Shown: positions 10,226 to 20,257, numbered from the stretch's first letter. The stretch: 64,000 nt of DNA from Taibaiella sp965229095 (GCA_965229095.1 OZ245855.1:2666001-2730000); one strand, 5' to 3'. Translations and numbers: made by a program. Notes: generated by a model not told the origin, from the sequence alone.

Positions 10226-10678
10226 TTCAATAAAATATTTTGATTAATGACGTAAAAGTATAGGACAGCCAGAATAGATTGGTAGTACAGTTTCGGGATA
10301 AGTAGGTAGTCCAGAGGAACTCCTCAAACTACCTACCCCCTATTTAAAGGCTCATGCTCGCCTCATTAAACCAGATGCTTAGACAGTTGAGATAAGAGGT
10401 ATTTGATTTTATCCACAAAAATGGATCAGCAAATGCGAACGAAGATTTGATCAGTGACTACAAAGAGCTTAAAAAGAATAGACCAGTTAACCCAAATTAA
10501 AAAGTACCTAACGGATAATTTTTGACGTAATCCCACCTAAAATTGTCGCTATTGCACATCACTAGACGCTATATTAGTTCCGATCTTTGTATTAAGATCA
10601 ACTTAGTTAAGCGAATCTTAGAATAAAAAAATCAATAAAGAAGAATAACTATAAACATAATTACCAACTTATCTTCCA
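10226..10678. other. Intergenic stretch with inverted repeat and possible gene remnant
   Basis: No intact gene is seen in this 453-bp gap. An inverted repeat (GTAGGTAG near 10301 / CTACCTAC near 10331) is present. From about 10430 one frame reads ANANEDLISDYKELKKNRPV and ends in a stop, with no start codon nearby. It looks like the C-terminal tail of a lost gene, but it is too short to assign. Confidence 0.35.
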
Positions 10679-11131
10679 ATGAAAACCAATATCAATCCGA
10701 CATTACAAGACTTAGAGCAATTTATTGGCATATGGGAAATGGAAATATCAAATGCATCTTTCCTTCCGGATGCCAATGCAACAATTAAGGCAAGAGCATC
10801 TTTTGAGTGGTTTGAAGAAGGTGAATTTTTAATTTTGCGGCAGGGCACAAAAAATAAGGAAACGCCGTGGGCGATATGGTTTATTGGTCATGATAAAGAT
10901 ACACTGAACTACACCGTATTTTACATTGATGATCAACAATCTTCTCGGGTATATGAAATGAGTTTTGAAAACAGCATATGGAAGATGTGGCGCAATGGAC
11001 CGCAATTTATACAACGCTTTACAGCCGAGACTAACAAAGATAAAAACATCATCTCGGGATATTGGGAGAAGTCCGTAGATGGTAAAAACTGGGAGCACGA
11101 CTTTCTCCTCACTTATACAAAAATCTTATAG
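10679..11131 (+). CDS. Small cytosolic DUF1579-like protein, function unknown
   Basis: A 150-residue protein with no signal peptide or membrane segment. It has the layout IG.WEMEISN ... SFEWFEEGEFLILRQG ... WAIWFIGHD ... NTVFYIDD ... ISGYWEKSVDGKNWEHDF. Alternating beta strands with a conserved early IGIWE and a late WEKS.DG.NW are seen in small lipocalin-like or DUF1579-like proteins, often annotated as hypothetical. I assign only that fold similarity, from memory of the pattern. The start is the ATG at 10679; there is no clear Shine-Dalgarno sequence, which is normal in this phylum. It is isolated, without operon partners. Confidence 0.6.
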   Translation: MKTNINPTLQDLEQFIGIWEMEISNASFLPDANATIKARASFEWFEEGEFLILRQGTKNKETPWAIWFIGHDKDTLNYTVFYIDDQQSSRVYEMSFENSIWKMWRNGPQFIQRFTAETNKDKNIISGYWEKSVDGKNWEHDFLLTYTKIL

Positions 11132-11798
11132 AATCAAAAAAACTCATTCTTACTTTAAATGCAACAGTTTTTTCGTTCTTAAATAATTTTTGAATCAAAA
11201 TAATATTGGGCGATAAGTGCTATAGTAAATTCCCCTACCCCAACTCAAACGATGAATATCACAATCAGGCAATTCTAAAAAATGTTAGTCTGCTATTCGC
11301 TACTGTAGTTGTGTTTAAAATTTAATTTCCATACATTCCTCCAGGGGACAAATGGGGACAAAAAACAACAAAACAGGGCAAAGTATCGACAAACAAAAAA
11401 GCTGAAAACACTAGTAAAACTAGGGCTTTCAGCTCGTTATATTGTTATGCTTTGAAGTGCTTTGCGTTGGTTTGAGGATCTATTTCCCAATACAGACTTA
11501 AGACACCGCGCAAAAGTTGCGGTTGAATATTATTGGTATGTCCGGCTTATGGAAAAATTAGGCTACAGAATCGATTTATTCTTGATTTCCAGAATAGGAA
11601 ACAACGAAACGTTTATAAAAATCATCTTTTTTTCACAAATGAAGTTGACAACGTTTATAAACATTACGCTTTTTAATAAGTAATTCAAATACGGATTAAT
11701 ATAATAAATTTGACTTACCGCGTTTCTCTTTTTCTAATAAATTGGTTTCATTAGAACAAACCTTCAGTTATTTTGATTTATTCCTTACAAAGCCATAT
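11132..11798. other. AT-rich gap with GGGGACAAA repeats; possible island junction
   Basis: I see no convincing gene in this 667-bp gap. GGGGACAAA-type words occur twice near 11343-11361, followed by the leftward terminator described separately. At 11486-11500 the sequence CCCAATACAGACTT partly matches the mnmE 3' end (CCAATACAGAACTT at 45118). An open frame at 11462-11683 has no supporting features. The mix suggests an old integration junction, but this is weak. Confidence 0.3.
11395..11433 (-). terminator. Leftward nested hairpin terminator
   Basis: Outer stem GCTGAAA / TTTCAGC (11401-11407 with 11427-11433) encloses inner stem CTAGT / ACTAG. Read leftward it is followed by TTTTTTG. No intact leftward gene lies to its right, so it may belong to a deleted gene. 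Confidence 0.5.
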
Positions 11799-13010
11799 AT
11801 GCGCACAGTTAAAAACTTAGAAAACCTACTACAGCAAACAAAAATAATTCTCTATCACCAAAACGAAAAAGAGAAGTTAAAGGGCGAGAAGTTTAACATT
11901 TTTTCGATATTAAAAATGGAGAACAAGGAAAACGATACACATTCTAGTTTCCTTGCTGAGTTACTGAATCCAGAAGGTAGTCATTTAAAAGGCAATGTTT
12001 TCTTGAAGCTTTTCCTAGAAACAATAAATAATAAATCCATTGACATTGAAACGGCGGATGTAAATACAGAAAAGCATATTGGTGCAAGAAATGATACATT
12101 AAGAACGGGAGGACGTATTGACATTTATATCGAAGACAAGATGGGAAATTGCATTTGTGTTGAAAATAAAATTTATGCAGGAGATCAAGATAAGCAAATT
12201 GAAAGATATTGTAATCATAGGAAAGGAAAAAATAGTGTTTACTATTTGACCTTAGAAGGCATAGAGCCAACCGCGGCAAGTAAAGGGGCACTAAAAGCAG
12301 GAGAAGATTATCACCTAATCTCGTATAAATCAGATATACTCAAATGGCTTACTCTTTGTCAAAAAGAATCGGTAGAGACGCCGATTTTGAGAGAGAGCAT
12401 TCGTCAATACATCATTTTAATTCAAAAACTAACTTCAACATTGGAAACGGAAGACATAAACCAACTAAACGATGCCATGTTAAGGCAATACAGAGAAGCA
12501 AACTATATAGCTAAAAATTTCACTATCGCTAAGAATAAATTTACAGAATCAATAAGACAGAATGTTATTGAACTCTTAAAGAAAGCCCTTTTACCAGATT
12601 TCAACATACATGAAGGAAATAATACCTCGCAATTGTATTCACAGATATGGATAAAATTAAAAAATCACGATGACGCTCCTTTATTTTTCGGCATTGAAAG
12701 CTTCAGTGGAACGGGCAATATTGATGGTAGTCTTTTCATTGGCATTTTTAAGATTGAAGGAGAAGCAAAAACATTTGATACATCAGAACAGAATTTCTTT
12801 AAAAGTCCTGTTTGGTTTAATGTATCTGTTTTTGACGATTATGAGGGCTACAAAATAAACATGGGTAATCCTGAAACTATTTCTAAGCTTTATAATGATA
12901 ATATTTTCAGGAACGAATTCATAAATCATATTGTGAATGGCACTGTAGCATACTTAGACAACCAAAAGAAAATAATTTCAGATTTTATCCAAATTAATAT
13001 ACAACATTAG
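11799..13010 (+). CDS. PD-(D/E)XK nuclease-family protein
   Basis: About 403 residues from the ATG at 11799. A TTG 57 bp upstream would add 19 residues, but the ATG gives the more natural start MRTVKNLENLLQQ. The N-terminal third has KMENKENDTHSSFLAELLNP, followed by GRIDIYIEDKMGNCICVENKIYAGDQDKQI. This is the D ... (D/E)xK pattern (GGRIDIYI then VENKI, with a Q further on) of the PD-(D/E)XK nuclease superfamily commonly seen in defence islands. It lies 90 bp before the primase-helicase gene on the same strand, so the two probably form an operon. The role is probably DNA cleavage; this is inferred from the motif and neighbourhood, not known. Confidence 0.8.
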   Translation: MRTVKNLENLLQQTKIILYHQNEKEKLKGEKFNIFSILKMENKENDTHSSFLAELLNPEGSHLKGNVFLKLFLETINNKSIDIETADVNTEKHIGARNDTLRTGGRIDIYIEDKMGNCICVENKIYAGDQDKQIERYCNHRKGKNSVYYLTLEGIEPTAASKGALKAGEDYHLISYKSDILKWLTLCQKESVETPILRESIRQYIILIQKLTSTLETEDINQLNDAMLRQYREANYIAKNFTIAKNKFTESIRQNVIELLKKALLPDFNIHEGNNTSQLYSQIWIKLKNHDDAPLFFGIESFSGTGNIDGSLFIGIFKIEGEAKTFDTSEQNFFKSPVWFNVSVFDDYEGYKINMGNPETISKLYNDNIFRNEFINHIVNGTVAYLDNQKKIISDFIQINIQH

Positions 13011-13100
13011 ATGTCAGCAATATTTTGCAAAACCAATATACCTATTCCATGTCAGATCACTTGCTATAAGGTCTATCCTTAACTTTGATCGGTAATCTAC

Positions 13101-16085
13101 ATGGAAAACCTTCAACACAAACTGGCAATATTCAAATCTCTTTTTAAGGGAAGGGAAGATGTATTCGCCACTCGCTGGGAAAAAGGTGGAAAATCAGGTT
13201 ATATGCCTGCTTACTTTTATGACCCTTATCATTACAGAGTTCATAAATTGAATGGCGGAAGTTTTAAAGATTATGCTGACAAAACTTACTTAAGACTAAC
13301 TGATGACCAAATTGAAAAGCACCTAACGGGTCAACAGCTCGTTGGATTATATCCCCTACTCCCAGATAATTCATCATGGTTCATTGTTGCTGATTTTGAT
13401 GAAAAGGATTGGATAGAAAGTTGTCGTTCGTTGCTAAATATTTGCAAGAAACATGCTATCCCAGCATATTTAGAACGTTCTCAATCCGGCAATGGTGGCC
13501 ATGTTTGGATATTTTTCGATCAGCCTTATCCAGCCGTCAAAAGTAGAAAAATTGTATTGTCACTACTTACACAATCCGGTATCATTTCAAGCTTTGATAA
13601 AAGTGCTTCATTTGACAGACTATTTCCAAATCAGGATTATCTGTCAGGTAAAGGTCTTGGCAATTTAATTGCATTGCCTTTCTATTTAAATGCAATACAA
13701 AAGGGCAATAGCTGTTTCATTGATCCAATTAATTCAACACTCTTCGAAGATCAATGGTATTTTCTACAAACAATAGAAAGAGTTCCGGCTTCGTTATTGG
13801 ATGCCCTATTCCTGAAAATATCTGGTGAACCGTCGAATAATGAAACAGAACAAAATAATAGCTTAGCAATTACCTTGAAGAATAATCTTCAACTAAATCG
13901 CAGCAGTATCCCTCAGCTATTAATCAATTTCCTGAAAGACGAACTTAACTTTTACAACACCGAATTTATTATCAAGAAAAATAGTGGTAGAAATACATTC
14001 GGAACAGACCGATATTTCAAGTTCATTGAAGAGTCATCGGGCAAAGTAGATATTCCGAAAGGCTTTACCGGAAAGCTTTTACGTTTCTGTATGGATCATA
14101 AGGTTGAATACTCTTTTATAGACAAAAGAACCAAAATTGATCCCAAACAATTCCATTTCAGTGCTTCACTTCGCGAGTACCAGCAACCATGCATAGAAGC
14201 AGCAAACAAAAAAGATATTGGCATTATTGTTGCTCCTCCCGGTTCAGGAAAGACAGTTGTAGCGTTAAAGATAGTAACAGATAAACAACAGCCTACGCTT
14301 ATTATTGTTCATCGTAAACAATTGGCAGATCAATGGGCGGAACGCATAGAAGCCTTTCTCGGAATACCGCAAAGAGAAATAGGTAAAATCAGTCAGGGTA
14401 AAATAAAAATGGGCGATAAAATTACTATTGCAACTATTCAAAGCCTCTCTAAGAAAATAGATTCTGACATGCAGGTTTTGAAAGATGCATTTGGCCTTAT
14501 CATTGTAGATGAATGCCACCACATCCCGACGCTAACCTTTCGTGATACAATAAGTAAATTCAACTCTTATTATTTGTATGGATTAACTGCTACCCCATTT
14601 AGGAAATACAATGATGTAAAAATCATCTCCATCTATTTAGGTGACATCGTTGCTGAAATTAAACAGCAAGATATTGCAAACAACAAACATCCAAAAATAA
14701 TCATTAGGGATACCTTGTTGGATGTACCATACAATGCAAAAACAGATGCATTTGAGGTACTTTCTAAAATACTAATACATGATAGCAACCGCAATAAACT
14801 TATTTTAGCGGATATCATTAAAGAACTAGCCTCCGGCAAAAAAGTAGTGATACTCACCGAAAGGAAAGAACACATTGACTCGTTATTTCAATACCTTAAA
14901 CAATCTTATGAAACTATTACACTAAGTGGCGATGATTCTGAAACAAATAGGCATTACAAATGGGCTGCATTAAAAGCCGGCAACTATCAGGCACTTATTA
15001 CAACCGGACAATTCTTTGGCGAAGGAACCGATTTGCATATTGCCACCTGTTTATTCTTAGCATACCCATTTTCGTTTGAAGGCAAACTGATTCAATATAT
15101 TGGTCGTGTGCAGCGTACAGAAATTGCACCAACTATTTATGACTACCGTGATATCAAAATTGATTATCTCAACCGCATGTTTTTAAAAAGAAATGTGTAT
15201 TACAGAAAATTGGAACAACAAAGAACACTTTTTGATTTACCGGATGATGATGTTTCGACGGAGCATAAAATAGCTGAAACCATTATTGATAAGGAAATAA
15301 AAGTTGCCATTGAAAGTTTAGAATTTCTGTATGGTGGAGTGCGCCTTTCACACCATCTTTCTGAATATAAAATGGACGTGATCTTTGATATTGAAAATTG
15401 GAATGTGCGTCCTGAATTTGAAGTTTTAAAACCCTATTTCGAAAAATATTTAAAGTCCAAAATAATATCGATACATATCATAGTTGTTATAAAAGAAGAT
15501 ACCATAATTGCACAGACAGCGACATCCATCGAGATACAAAAATTAAACAGGGAGATTATAGAAAGCGTACGATTCAGTTTTGTTGATAAAGTGTATTTCG
15601 GCAGAAGCACAGCATCGCAGAATGATGAATTGCTTTATCAGCTAAAAACTTCCGATGATACTAATCCAATATATGCTTCCGGTGAAGCTTTGTTAAACGA
15701 CGTTCTAAACAAAGGGCAATACCGGCACCAAATTCAATTAAAATATTTGGCAGACCTTCACGAAGGTGAGGTTTTAAAAATTCGATTTGTATTGAGCCCT
15801 TTCTCCTTTGTATTTCTATTGGCTGGCACGACCAAGTACCACGTTGTTATGGAAACGTTGGATACTGATGAAGCTACTTATATCTGGCATATACCTAAAA
15901 ACATTGGCGAGCTAAAGAATGCGCTGAAGATTATAGAATCAGATTTGAATAAAATCAGGAATGATGGACGGCAGGAGTTTTTGAAAACATCGCCTGTTAA
16001 CTTTAGTCGCGTATTGCATGATTATTCTGATGAACGAAAGGGGGTTATTATTTGGAGAGACGCAATCGAAGAGCGCTTGGCATAA
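13101..16085 (+). CDS. TOTE-type AEP primase-helicase fusion
   Basis: A 994-residue protein. The N-terminal 250 residues match the archaeo-eukaryotic primase domain of TOTE conflict systems: LFKGREDVFATRWE near the start, then WFIVADFDEKDW (about residue 97, with DFD as metal ligands) and GNGGHVWIFFD (about 133). A superfamily 2 helicase follows, with Walker A APPGSGKT (about 376), DECHH (about 469), GLTATPFR (about 492) and QYIGRVQR (about 667). The last 280 residues contain LYGGVRLSHHLSEYKMDVIFDIENW and an unassigned C-terminal region. TOTE proteins are known as predicted anti-invader modules. It sits between a nuclease gene and the dnd genes. Confidence 0.85.
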   Translation: MENLQHKLAIFKSLFKGREDVFATRWEKGGKSGYMPAYFYDPYHYRVHKLNGGSFKDYADKTYLRLTDDQIEKHLTGQQLVGLYPLLPDNSSWFIVADFDEKDWIESCRSLLNICKKHAIPAYLERSQSGNGGHVWIFFDQPYPAVKSRKIVLSLLTQSGIISSFDKSASFDRLFPNQDYLSGKGLGNLIALPFYLNAIQKGNSCFIDPINSTLFEDQWYFLQTIERVPASLLDALFLKISGEPSNNETEQNNSLAITLKNNLQLNRSSIPQLLINFLKDELNFYNTEFIIKKNSGRNTFGTDRYFKFIEESSGKVDIPKGFTGKLLRFCMDHKVEYSFIDKRTKIDPKQFHFSASLREYQQPCIEAANKKDIGIIVAPPGSGKTVVALKIVTDKQQPTLIIVHRKQLADQWAERIEAFLGIPQREIGKISQGKIKMGDKITIATIQSLSKKIDSDMQVLKDAFGLIIVDECHHIPTLTFRDTISKFNSYYLYGLTATPFRKYNDVKIISIYLGDIVAEIKQQDIANNKHPKIIIRDTLLDVPYNAKTDAFEVLSKILIHDSNRNKLILADIIKELASGKKVVILTERKEHIDSLFQYLKQSYETITLSGDDSETNRHYKWAALKAGNYQALITTGQFFGEGTDLHIATCLFLAYPFSFEGKLIQYIGRVQRTEIAPTIYDYRDIKIDYLNRMFLKRNVYYRKLEQQRTLFDLPDDDVSTEHKIAETIIDKEIKVAIESLEFLYGGVRLSHHLSEYKMDVIFDIENWNVRPEFEVLKPYFEKYLKSKIISIHIIVVIKEDTIIAQTATSIEIQKLNREIIESVRFSFVDKVYFGRSTASQNDELLYQLKTSDDTNPIYASGEALLNDVLNKGQYRHQIQLKYLADLHEGEVLKIRFVLSPFSFVFLLAGTTKYHVVMETLDTDEATYIWHIPKNIGELKNALKIIESDLNKIRNDGRQEFLKTSPVNFSRVLHDYSDERKGVIIWRDAIEERLA

Positions 16086-16424
16086 AGCAATACGAACACA
16101 ATTTTCACAAATCATGCTTCTTATAACAACGTAGTCCTTTCTGGTAGTAGAGAATTACATTTGGAAACAAAAGCTAAACTCCGCGCGAAGGGAGTATATC
16201 TTATATTCATTAGAATCTTTGATTTGCTTAGTAATTTTTCAATTAACTCATAATACCTAAAACTGAGATATTGGCAATCTTTACAAGATAAATTTTAAAA
16301 CTCAATTAATCTTACTCGTCATTTTTCAACAAGGTATGCTTATTACAGAAATTCAAGTAGAACATAGTGGTCATAATTAGCTATTTTTGTAAAAATTAGA
16401 TAATCATTTTTATAACGTCTTATT
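16086..16424 (+). promoter_or_regulatory. Leader and putative promoter of dndCDE
   Basis: This 339-bp gap holds no gene. TATTTTTG at 16382-16389 fits the Bacteroidota -7 element TAnnTTTG and lies 35 bp before the dndC ATG. No good TTTG box is seen at the right distance upstream, so the promoter is tentative. Confidence 0.35.
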
Positions 16425-17789
16425 ATGCAGACAATTAAGAGTAAGGCCACAGAAAAGATCATAGCGGAAATAATGGATCAATATACCTATGGTGACAGTT
16501 CAGAAAGACCCTGGATTATAGGTTTTAGTGGAGGAAAAGACTCGACAGTTGTTTTAACCTTAGTTTGGATAGCATTACAGCGTATACGCGAAACATTGCC
16601 TTACCCTTTTCAATTAAAGCGGAAGGTATATGTTGTTTGCAATGACACAATGGTTGAAAACCCGATCATTTCTAGATATGTAGAGGATGTTTTAACAAAA
16701 ATTGATGAAGAAGCAAGGAATCAAGATTTACCAATTTTTGTAAAAAAAACTACGCCAAAATTAGAAGAAACTTTTTGGATAAATGTTATCGGTAAAGGAT
16801 ATCCGGTACCTAACAATTCATTTAGATGGTGTACCGATAAGTTGAAAATTCGTCCTACGTCTAATTTCCTTTTGGAACAGATCGATGAAATGGGTGAAGC
16901 AATCGTTTTGCTGGGAACCAGATATGATGAAAGTGCCACTAGGGAGCGGTCAATCAGAAGACACGAAGTAGCAGGCAGAAGGCTTTCCAAACATCAGACG
17001 TCCCCTAATACATATACTTATGCCCCCATCAAGGAATTGATGCTGGAAGAAGTCTGGTATGTTATTAATTCAGTCCCGTCACCATGGGGATTTGATAACA
17101 ATATCTTGTTCCAGATATATGCCGACGCCAGCTCTGATGATTATGAATGCCCGACAGTGGTTACGGACAAAAAGCACACTTCCTGTGGCCAAAGCCGATT
17201 CGGGTGCTGGACATGCACGGTAGTCAAGAATGATAAATCTATGACTTCACTGGTGGAGAATGGCAGGGGTTGGATGCAACCACTGCTCGATTTCAGGAAT
17301 TGGCTCGTAGAAGGTAGAAATTTACCCGAGAACCGAAAAGATACTAGAAGAAACGGACAGATAGCTAAAAATGACGACGGCAAGAATAATGGAACTTATG
17401 CCGAGATGTATAGATACAAGATATTGAAGCAACTGCTAAATGTTCAAAAAGAAATACAGAAGGAACGCCCGGATATTATCCTGATTAATAATCAGGAACT
17501 GATTGCTATTCAGGTGCTTTGGAACAGAGACATGTATTTTGATCATACGGTAGGCGAATTATACAGAGAAATCTATAATAAGGATATCAGCACTAATAAT
17601 ATCAAATCATTGGACAATACCGAAAAACGCATCATGCGTGAAGTGTGTCAGGATGATATGAAATATTTTAATCTTATTGATAATCTAATCTCTTTACAGG
17701 AAACCAAAACCTTGTTGATTACTAAATATGGTTTGCACAATGATATAGAAAACAGGATTGAAAAATTTGCAAACGAAAAAAGAGATTAA
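16425..17789 (+). CDS. dndC: DndC/DptC, phosphorothioation sulfurtransferase (PAPS-reductase-like)
   Basis: A 454-residue protein. The ATP pyrophosphatase loop SGGKDS is at residues 35-40. Four cysteines (C242, C254, C261, C264 in CPTVV, TSCGQ, GCWTC) are placed to bind a 4Fe-4S cluster, as in known DndC proteins. DndC activates DNA with ATP and relays sulfur so that a non-bridging phosphate oxygen is replaced by sulfur. It is the first gene of the rightward dndCDE operon; dndD starts 7 bp after its stop. No dndA (cysteine desulfurase) precedes it, which is common where IscS or another desulfurase substitutes. Confidence 0.93.
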   Translation: MQTIKSKATEKIIAEIMDQYTYGDSSERPWIIGFSGGKDSTVVLTLVWIALQRIRETLPYPFQLKRKVYVVCNDTMVENPIISRYVEDVLTKIDEEARNQDLPIFVKKTTPKLEETFWINVIGKGYPVPNNSFRWCTDKLKIRPTSNFLLEQIDEMGEAIVLLGTRYDESATRERSIRRHEVAGRRLSKHQTSPNTYTYAPIKELMLEEVWYVINSVPSPWGFDNNILFQIYADASSDDYECPTVVTDKKHTSCGQSRFGCWTCTVVKNDKSMTSLVENGRGWMQPLLDFRNWLVEGRNLPENRKDTRRNGQIAKNDDGKNNGTYAEMYRYKILKQLLNVQKEIQKERPDIILINNQELIAIQVLWNRDMYFDHTVGELYREIYNKDISTNNIKSLDNTEKRIMREVCQDDMKYFNLIDNLISLQETKTLLITKYGLHNDIENRIEKFANEKRD

Positions 17790-17796
17790 ACTGGGC

Positions 17797-19881
17797 ATGA
17801 AAATTAATCGGATCAGATTCGAAAATTTCAGAATTTATGAAGGAGAAAACGAGGTTTCGTTTAGCTCTACTTCTGAAAAAAACATAAGCATCATAGCAGG
17901 AAAGAATGGTTTTGGCAAAACTACCTTCCTAACTTCTCTTATATGGGTGTTTTATGGCAAAATGATGGTAGAAGTAGAAGAAAAGTATAAGAGGGATATC
18001 AGAAATGCTGGTGGCTATGAAGATTTTTTGGTCACATTATTGAACCGGGATGTCAAGGCTGCATTTGAGAAAGACACGACTGTGCCTGCATCTTTCAGTG
18101 TTGAAATAGAAATCAGAGATTTATCCATCCCTTCTATTCCATGCAACTCAGTTATTATAAAGCGTTCTTTTAATCTGAAGAGCAAAACAGAAGAGCTCAC
18201 TATCCTGATAGATAATATTGAAAATGAATTGACCAAGGAAGTCGGTTATGAAGTTTTCATAAACGATTTCATATTGCCTCGTGAAATTGCAAAATTCTTC
18301 TTTTTTGATGCTGAAAAGATTGTAACGCTGGCAGAGGCTAAAACAAAAGCAGAGCTTAAAAACTTAAGTAAGGCTTATGCTGAAGTTTTGGGGATCAAAA
18401 AGTATGAAGATCTGAAGAAGAATCTGGAAACACTCATGGTTAAGCTCAGGCGCAATGGGGCTAAACCGGAAGAAGAAACAAGGCTTAATCAACTGCTTGC
18501 AAAAGAGCAGGAACTTAAATCTCTTATAGAGCTTAATCAGGAGGAAAGGCGTAATGTCGAGGAGGAAATTAACAAGTTAACGAAGCAATCCGATGCATTA
18601 CAGGAGAAGCTGATCAGAGAAGGGAATGGTATTACTGTAGATGAATTGAAAGACCTGAAGGATGAGCACAAAGTGCTAAAAGATGCTGGGGAAGAAGTCA
18701 GGGCAAAGCTCAGGAAGCTATTGGACCTAGTGCCTCTTGTCATGGCAGGTAAAAAGCTATTAGAGCTCGACAAACAACTGGAAGCGGAACACAAGCCTAA
18801 TGACGAGTATGCCTTTAGTCGTAAGCAGCTGGATAGTTTTAAAAAAGCTGTAGCCGATAAGCTCAAGGCTCTAAAAATGCCTGAATCAAAAAACAGGGAT
18901 ATCATTGATATATTCCAGCAAGTCTTGACTGAAAAAGGTAAAAATACGGGTGCCGCCGGTCGTATTTTATTGGATTATAGCCCGGAGCAATACCGGGAGT
19001 TTAAAGCGGTATTAGATAATATTAAGAATGGATTTAGAAGTCAGTTTTCCAGTATTGTACAAGAAGATAAAAACAATCGCCTGGCCATTTCAAGAGTATT
19101 TTATAAGATCAGGCAGGCTGAGGCAAGAAAAGATAATCCCCTGGCTCAAAAATTAAGGGAGGATAAAACCAAAATTGACCAGCGTAACTTACTACTGGCA
19201 ACAGAAAGAGGTAAGTTAGGCGAAGAGTTGAAAAATTTTGAAACACAGCTTGCCAGCAATCATAAATTTCTTTCAGAGTATGAAAAGAAATTTGAATTAA
19301 TGGACGCGGATCGGGCGAAAAGTGAAGTAACACAGCAACTACTGGATAAGATCAGCCTTATCATTCAACGCATCAAAGAGAGTAAGAAGTACTCCCTGCA
19401 AAAGTCAATTTTGCTGGGTTTAAAAAGGATTATGCATAAGAGCGATTTCATCCAAAATGTCAAAGTCAACGTATACGATGACGTAATGGATATAGATCTG
19501 CTCGACAAGCATAACAATGTAATTGATAAAGAGTCACTCTCCAAAGGTGAGCAGCAGCTGTATGCAACGGCATTATTAAAAGCGCTGGTCGATGAGTCTG
19601 GTATTCAATTTCCGGTATTTATCGACAGCCCTTTGCAAAAGTTTGATAAGTTTCATTCCCAGAATATCATTAGGGAATTTTACCCGACTATTTCTGATCA
19701 GGTAGTCCTATTTCCATTGCTGGAAAAAGAACTCTCAGAAATAGAATACAATAGCTTAAAACAAAACGTAAACAGAGTTTATGTAATAGACAGCAAAGAA
19801 GGACACTCCCGATTCAAACCTTTGGAAGTGGATGAATTGTTTAATGAAATAAAAAGCGAGCATAATGTTTACGCAAATTAG
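17797..19881 (+). CDS. dndD: DndD, SMC-like ATPase of DNA phosphorothioation
   Basis: About 694 residues from the ATG at 17797 (MKINRIRFENFRIYEG), 7 bp after dndC. The upstream in-frame TTG inside dndC is unlikely to be the start. It has an ABC/SMC head with Walker A GKNGFGKT (residues 35-42), long coiled coils (about 230-560), the signature LSKGEQQLYATALLKAL (about 579) and Walker B FPVFIDSP (about 605). DndD supplies ATP-driven DNA handling, probably strand opening or nicking, for sulfur insertion together with DndC and DndE. The end overlaps dndE by 17 bp, which implies translational coupling. Confidence 0.93.
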   Translation: MKINRIRFENFRIYEGENEVSFSSTSEKNISIIAGKNGFGKTTFLTSLIWVFYGKMMVEVEEKYKRDIRNAGGYEDFLVTLLNRDVKAAFEKDTTVPASFSVEIEIRDLSIPSIPCNSVIIKRSFNLKSKTEELTILIDNIENELTKEVGYEVFINDFILPREIAKFFFFDAEKIVTLAEAKTKAELKNLSKAYAEVLGIKKYEDLKKNLETLMVKLRRNGAKPEEETRLNQLLAKEQELKSLIELNQEERRNVEEEINKLTKQSDALQEKLIREGNGITVDELKDLKDEHKVLKDAGEEVRAKLRKLLDLVPLVMAGKKLLELDKQLEAEHKPNDEYAFSRKQLDSFKKAVADKLKALKMPESKNRDIIDIFQQVLTEKGKNTGAAGRILLDYSPEQYREFKAVLDNIKNGFRSQFSSIVQEDKNNRLAISRVFYKIRQAEARKDNPLAQKLREDKTKIDQRNLLLATERGKLGEELKNFETQLASNHKFLSEYEKKFELMDADRAKSEVTQQLLDKISLIIQRIKESKKYSLQKSILLGLKRIMHKSDFIQNVKVNVYDDVMDIDLLDKHNNVIDKESLSKGEQQLYATALLKALVDESGIQFPVFIDSPLQKFDKFHSQNIIREFYPTISDQVVLFPLLEKELSEIEYNSLKQNVNRVYVIDSKEGHSRFKPLEVDELFNEIKSEHNVYAN

Positions 19882-20257
19882 GACAAGCAAAATCAATAAA
19901 GATATTGTAGCTCAGCTCACCCGTAAGCTCAATCTGGGAACGGAAAATCTGATTGCGAGGATGGCATATGCTTATTCTTTGTCATTAGGGAGGAAGTTGG
20001 ACCTAAATAACTTGGCAAATTCGGCAGGTAAAGAATACTCCCGTGCGGTATTGTTTGGCGACTATTTTGATATTTATATTGGTATGTTATGTGTTCACTA
20101 CGACATATATAAGACAGATAAAGATCTTGCTAAGTATGTGAAACTGCATTTGGATGATGGCTTGCAGTTAATTAATGAGGAAATTCAAAAGGTCAATAAT
20201 ATCGATGGATTTGATTTTTTAATTGAAAAGGTAGAACAGAGCCTTCTTCAACTCTAG
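19865..20257 (+). CDS. dndE: DndE, small DNA-binding subunit of phosphorothioation
   Basis: A 130-residue protein of normal DndE length. Its start FTQIRTSKINKDIVAQLTRK, the conserved N..NLIARMAYAYSL region and GKEYSRAVLFGDYFDIYIGML match the compact helical DndE fold, which binds nicked DNA and forms tetramers in the studied examples. The ATG lies inside the last codons of dndD. It is the last rightward gene and faces dndB across a 147-bp intergenic hairpin. Confidence 0.88.
   Translation: MFTQIRTSKINKDIVAQLTRKLNLGTENLIARMAYAYSLSLGRKLDLNNLANSAGKEYSRAVLFGDYFDIYIGMLCVHYDIYKTDKDLAKYVKLHLDDGLQLINEEIQKVNNIDGFDFLIEKVEQSLLQL

Noticed and set aside
11462..11683. 73-residue open frame
   Set aside because: No start signal, odd composition in its second half and no motif; it lies over a probable integration junction.
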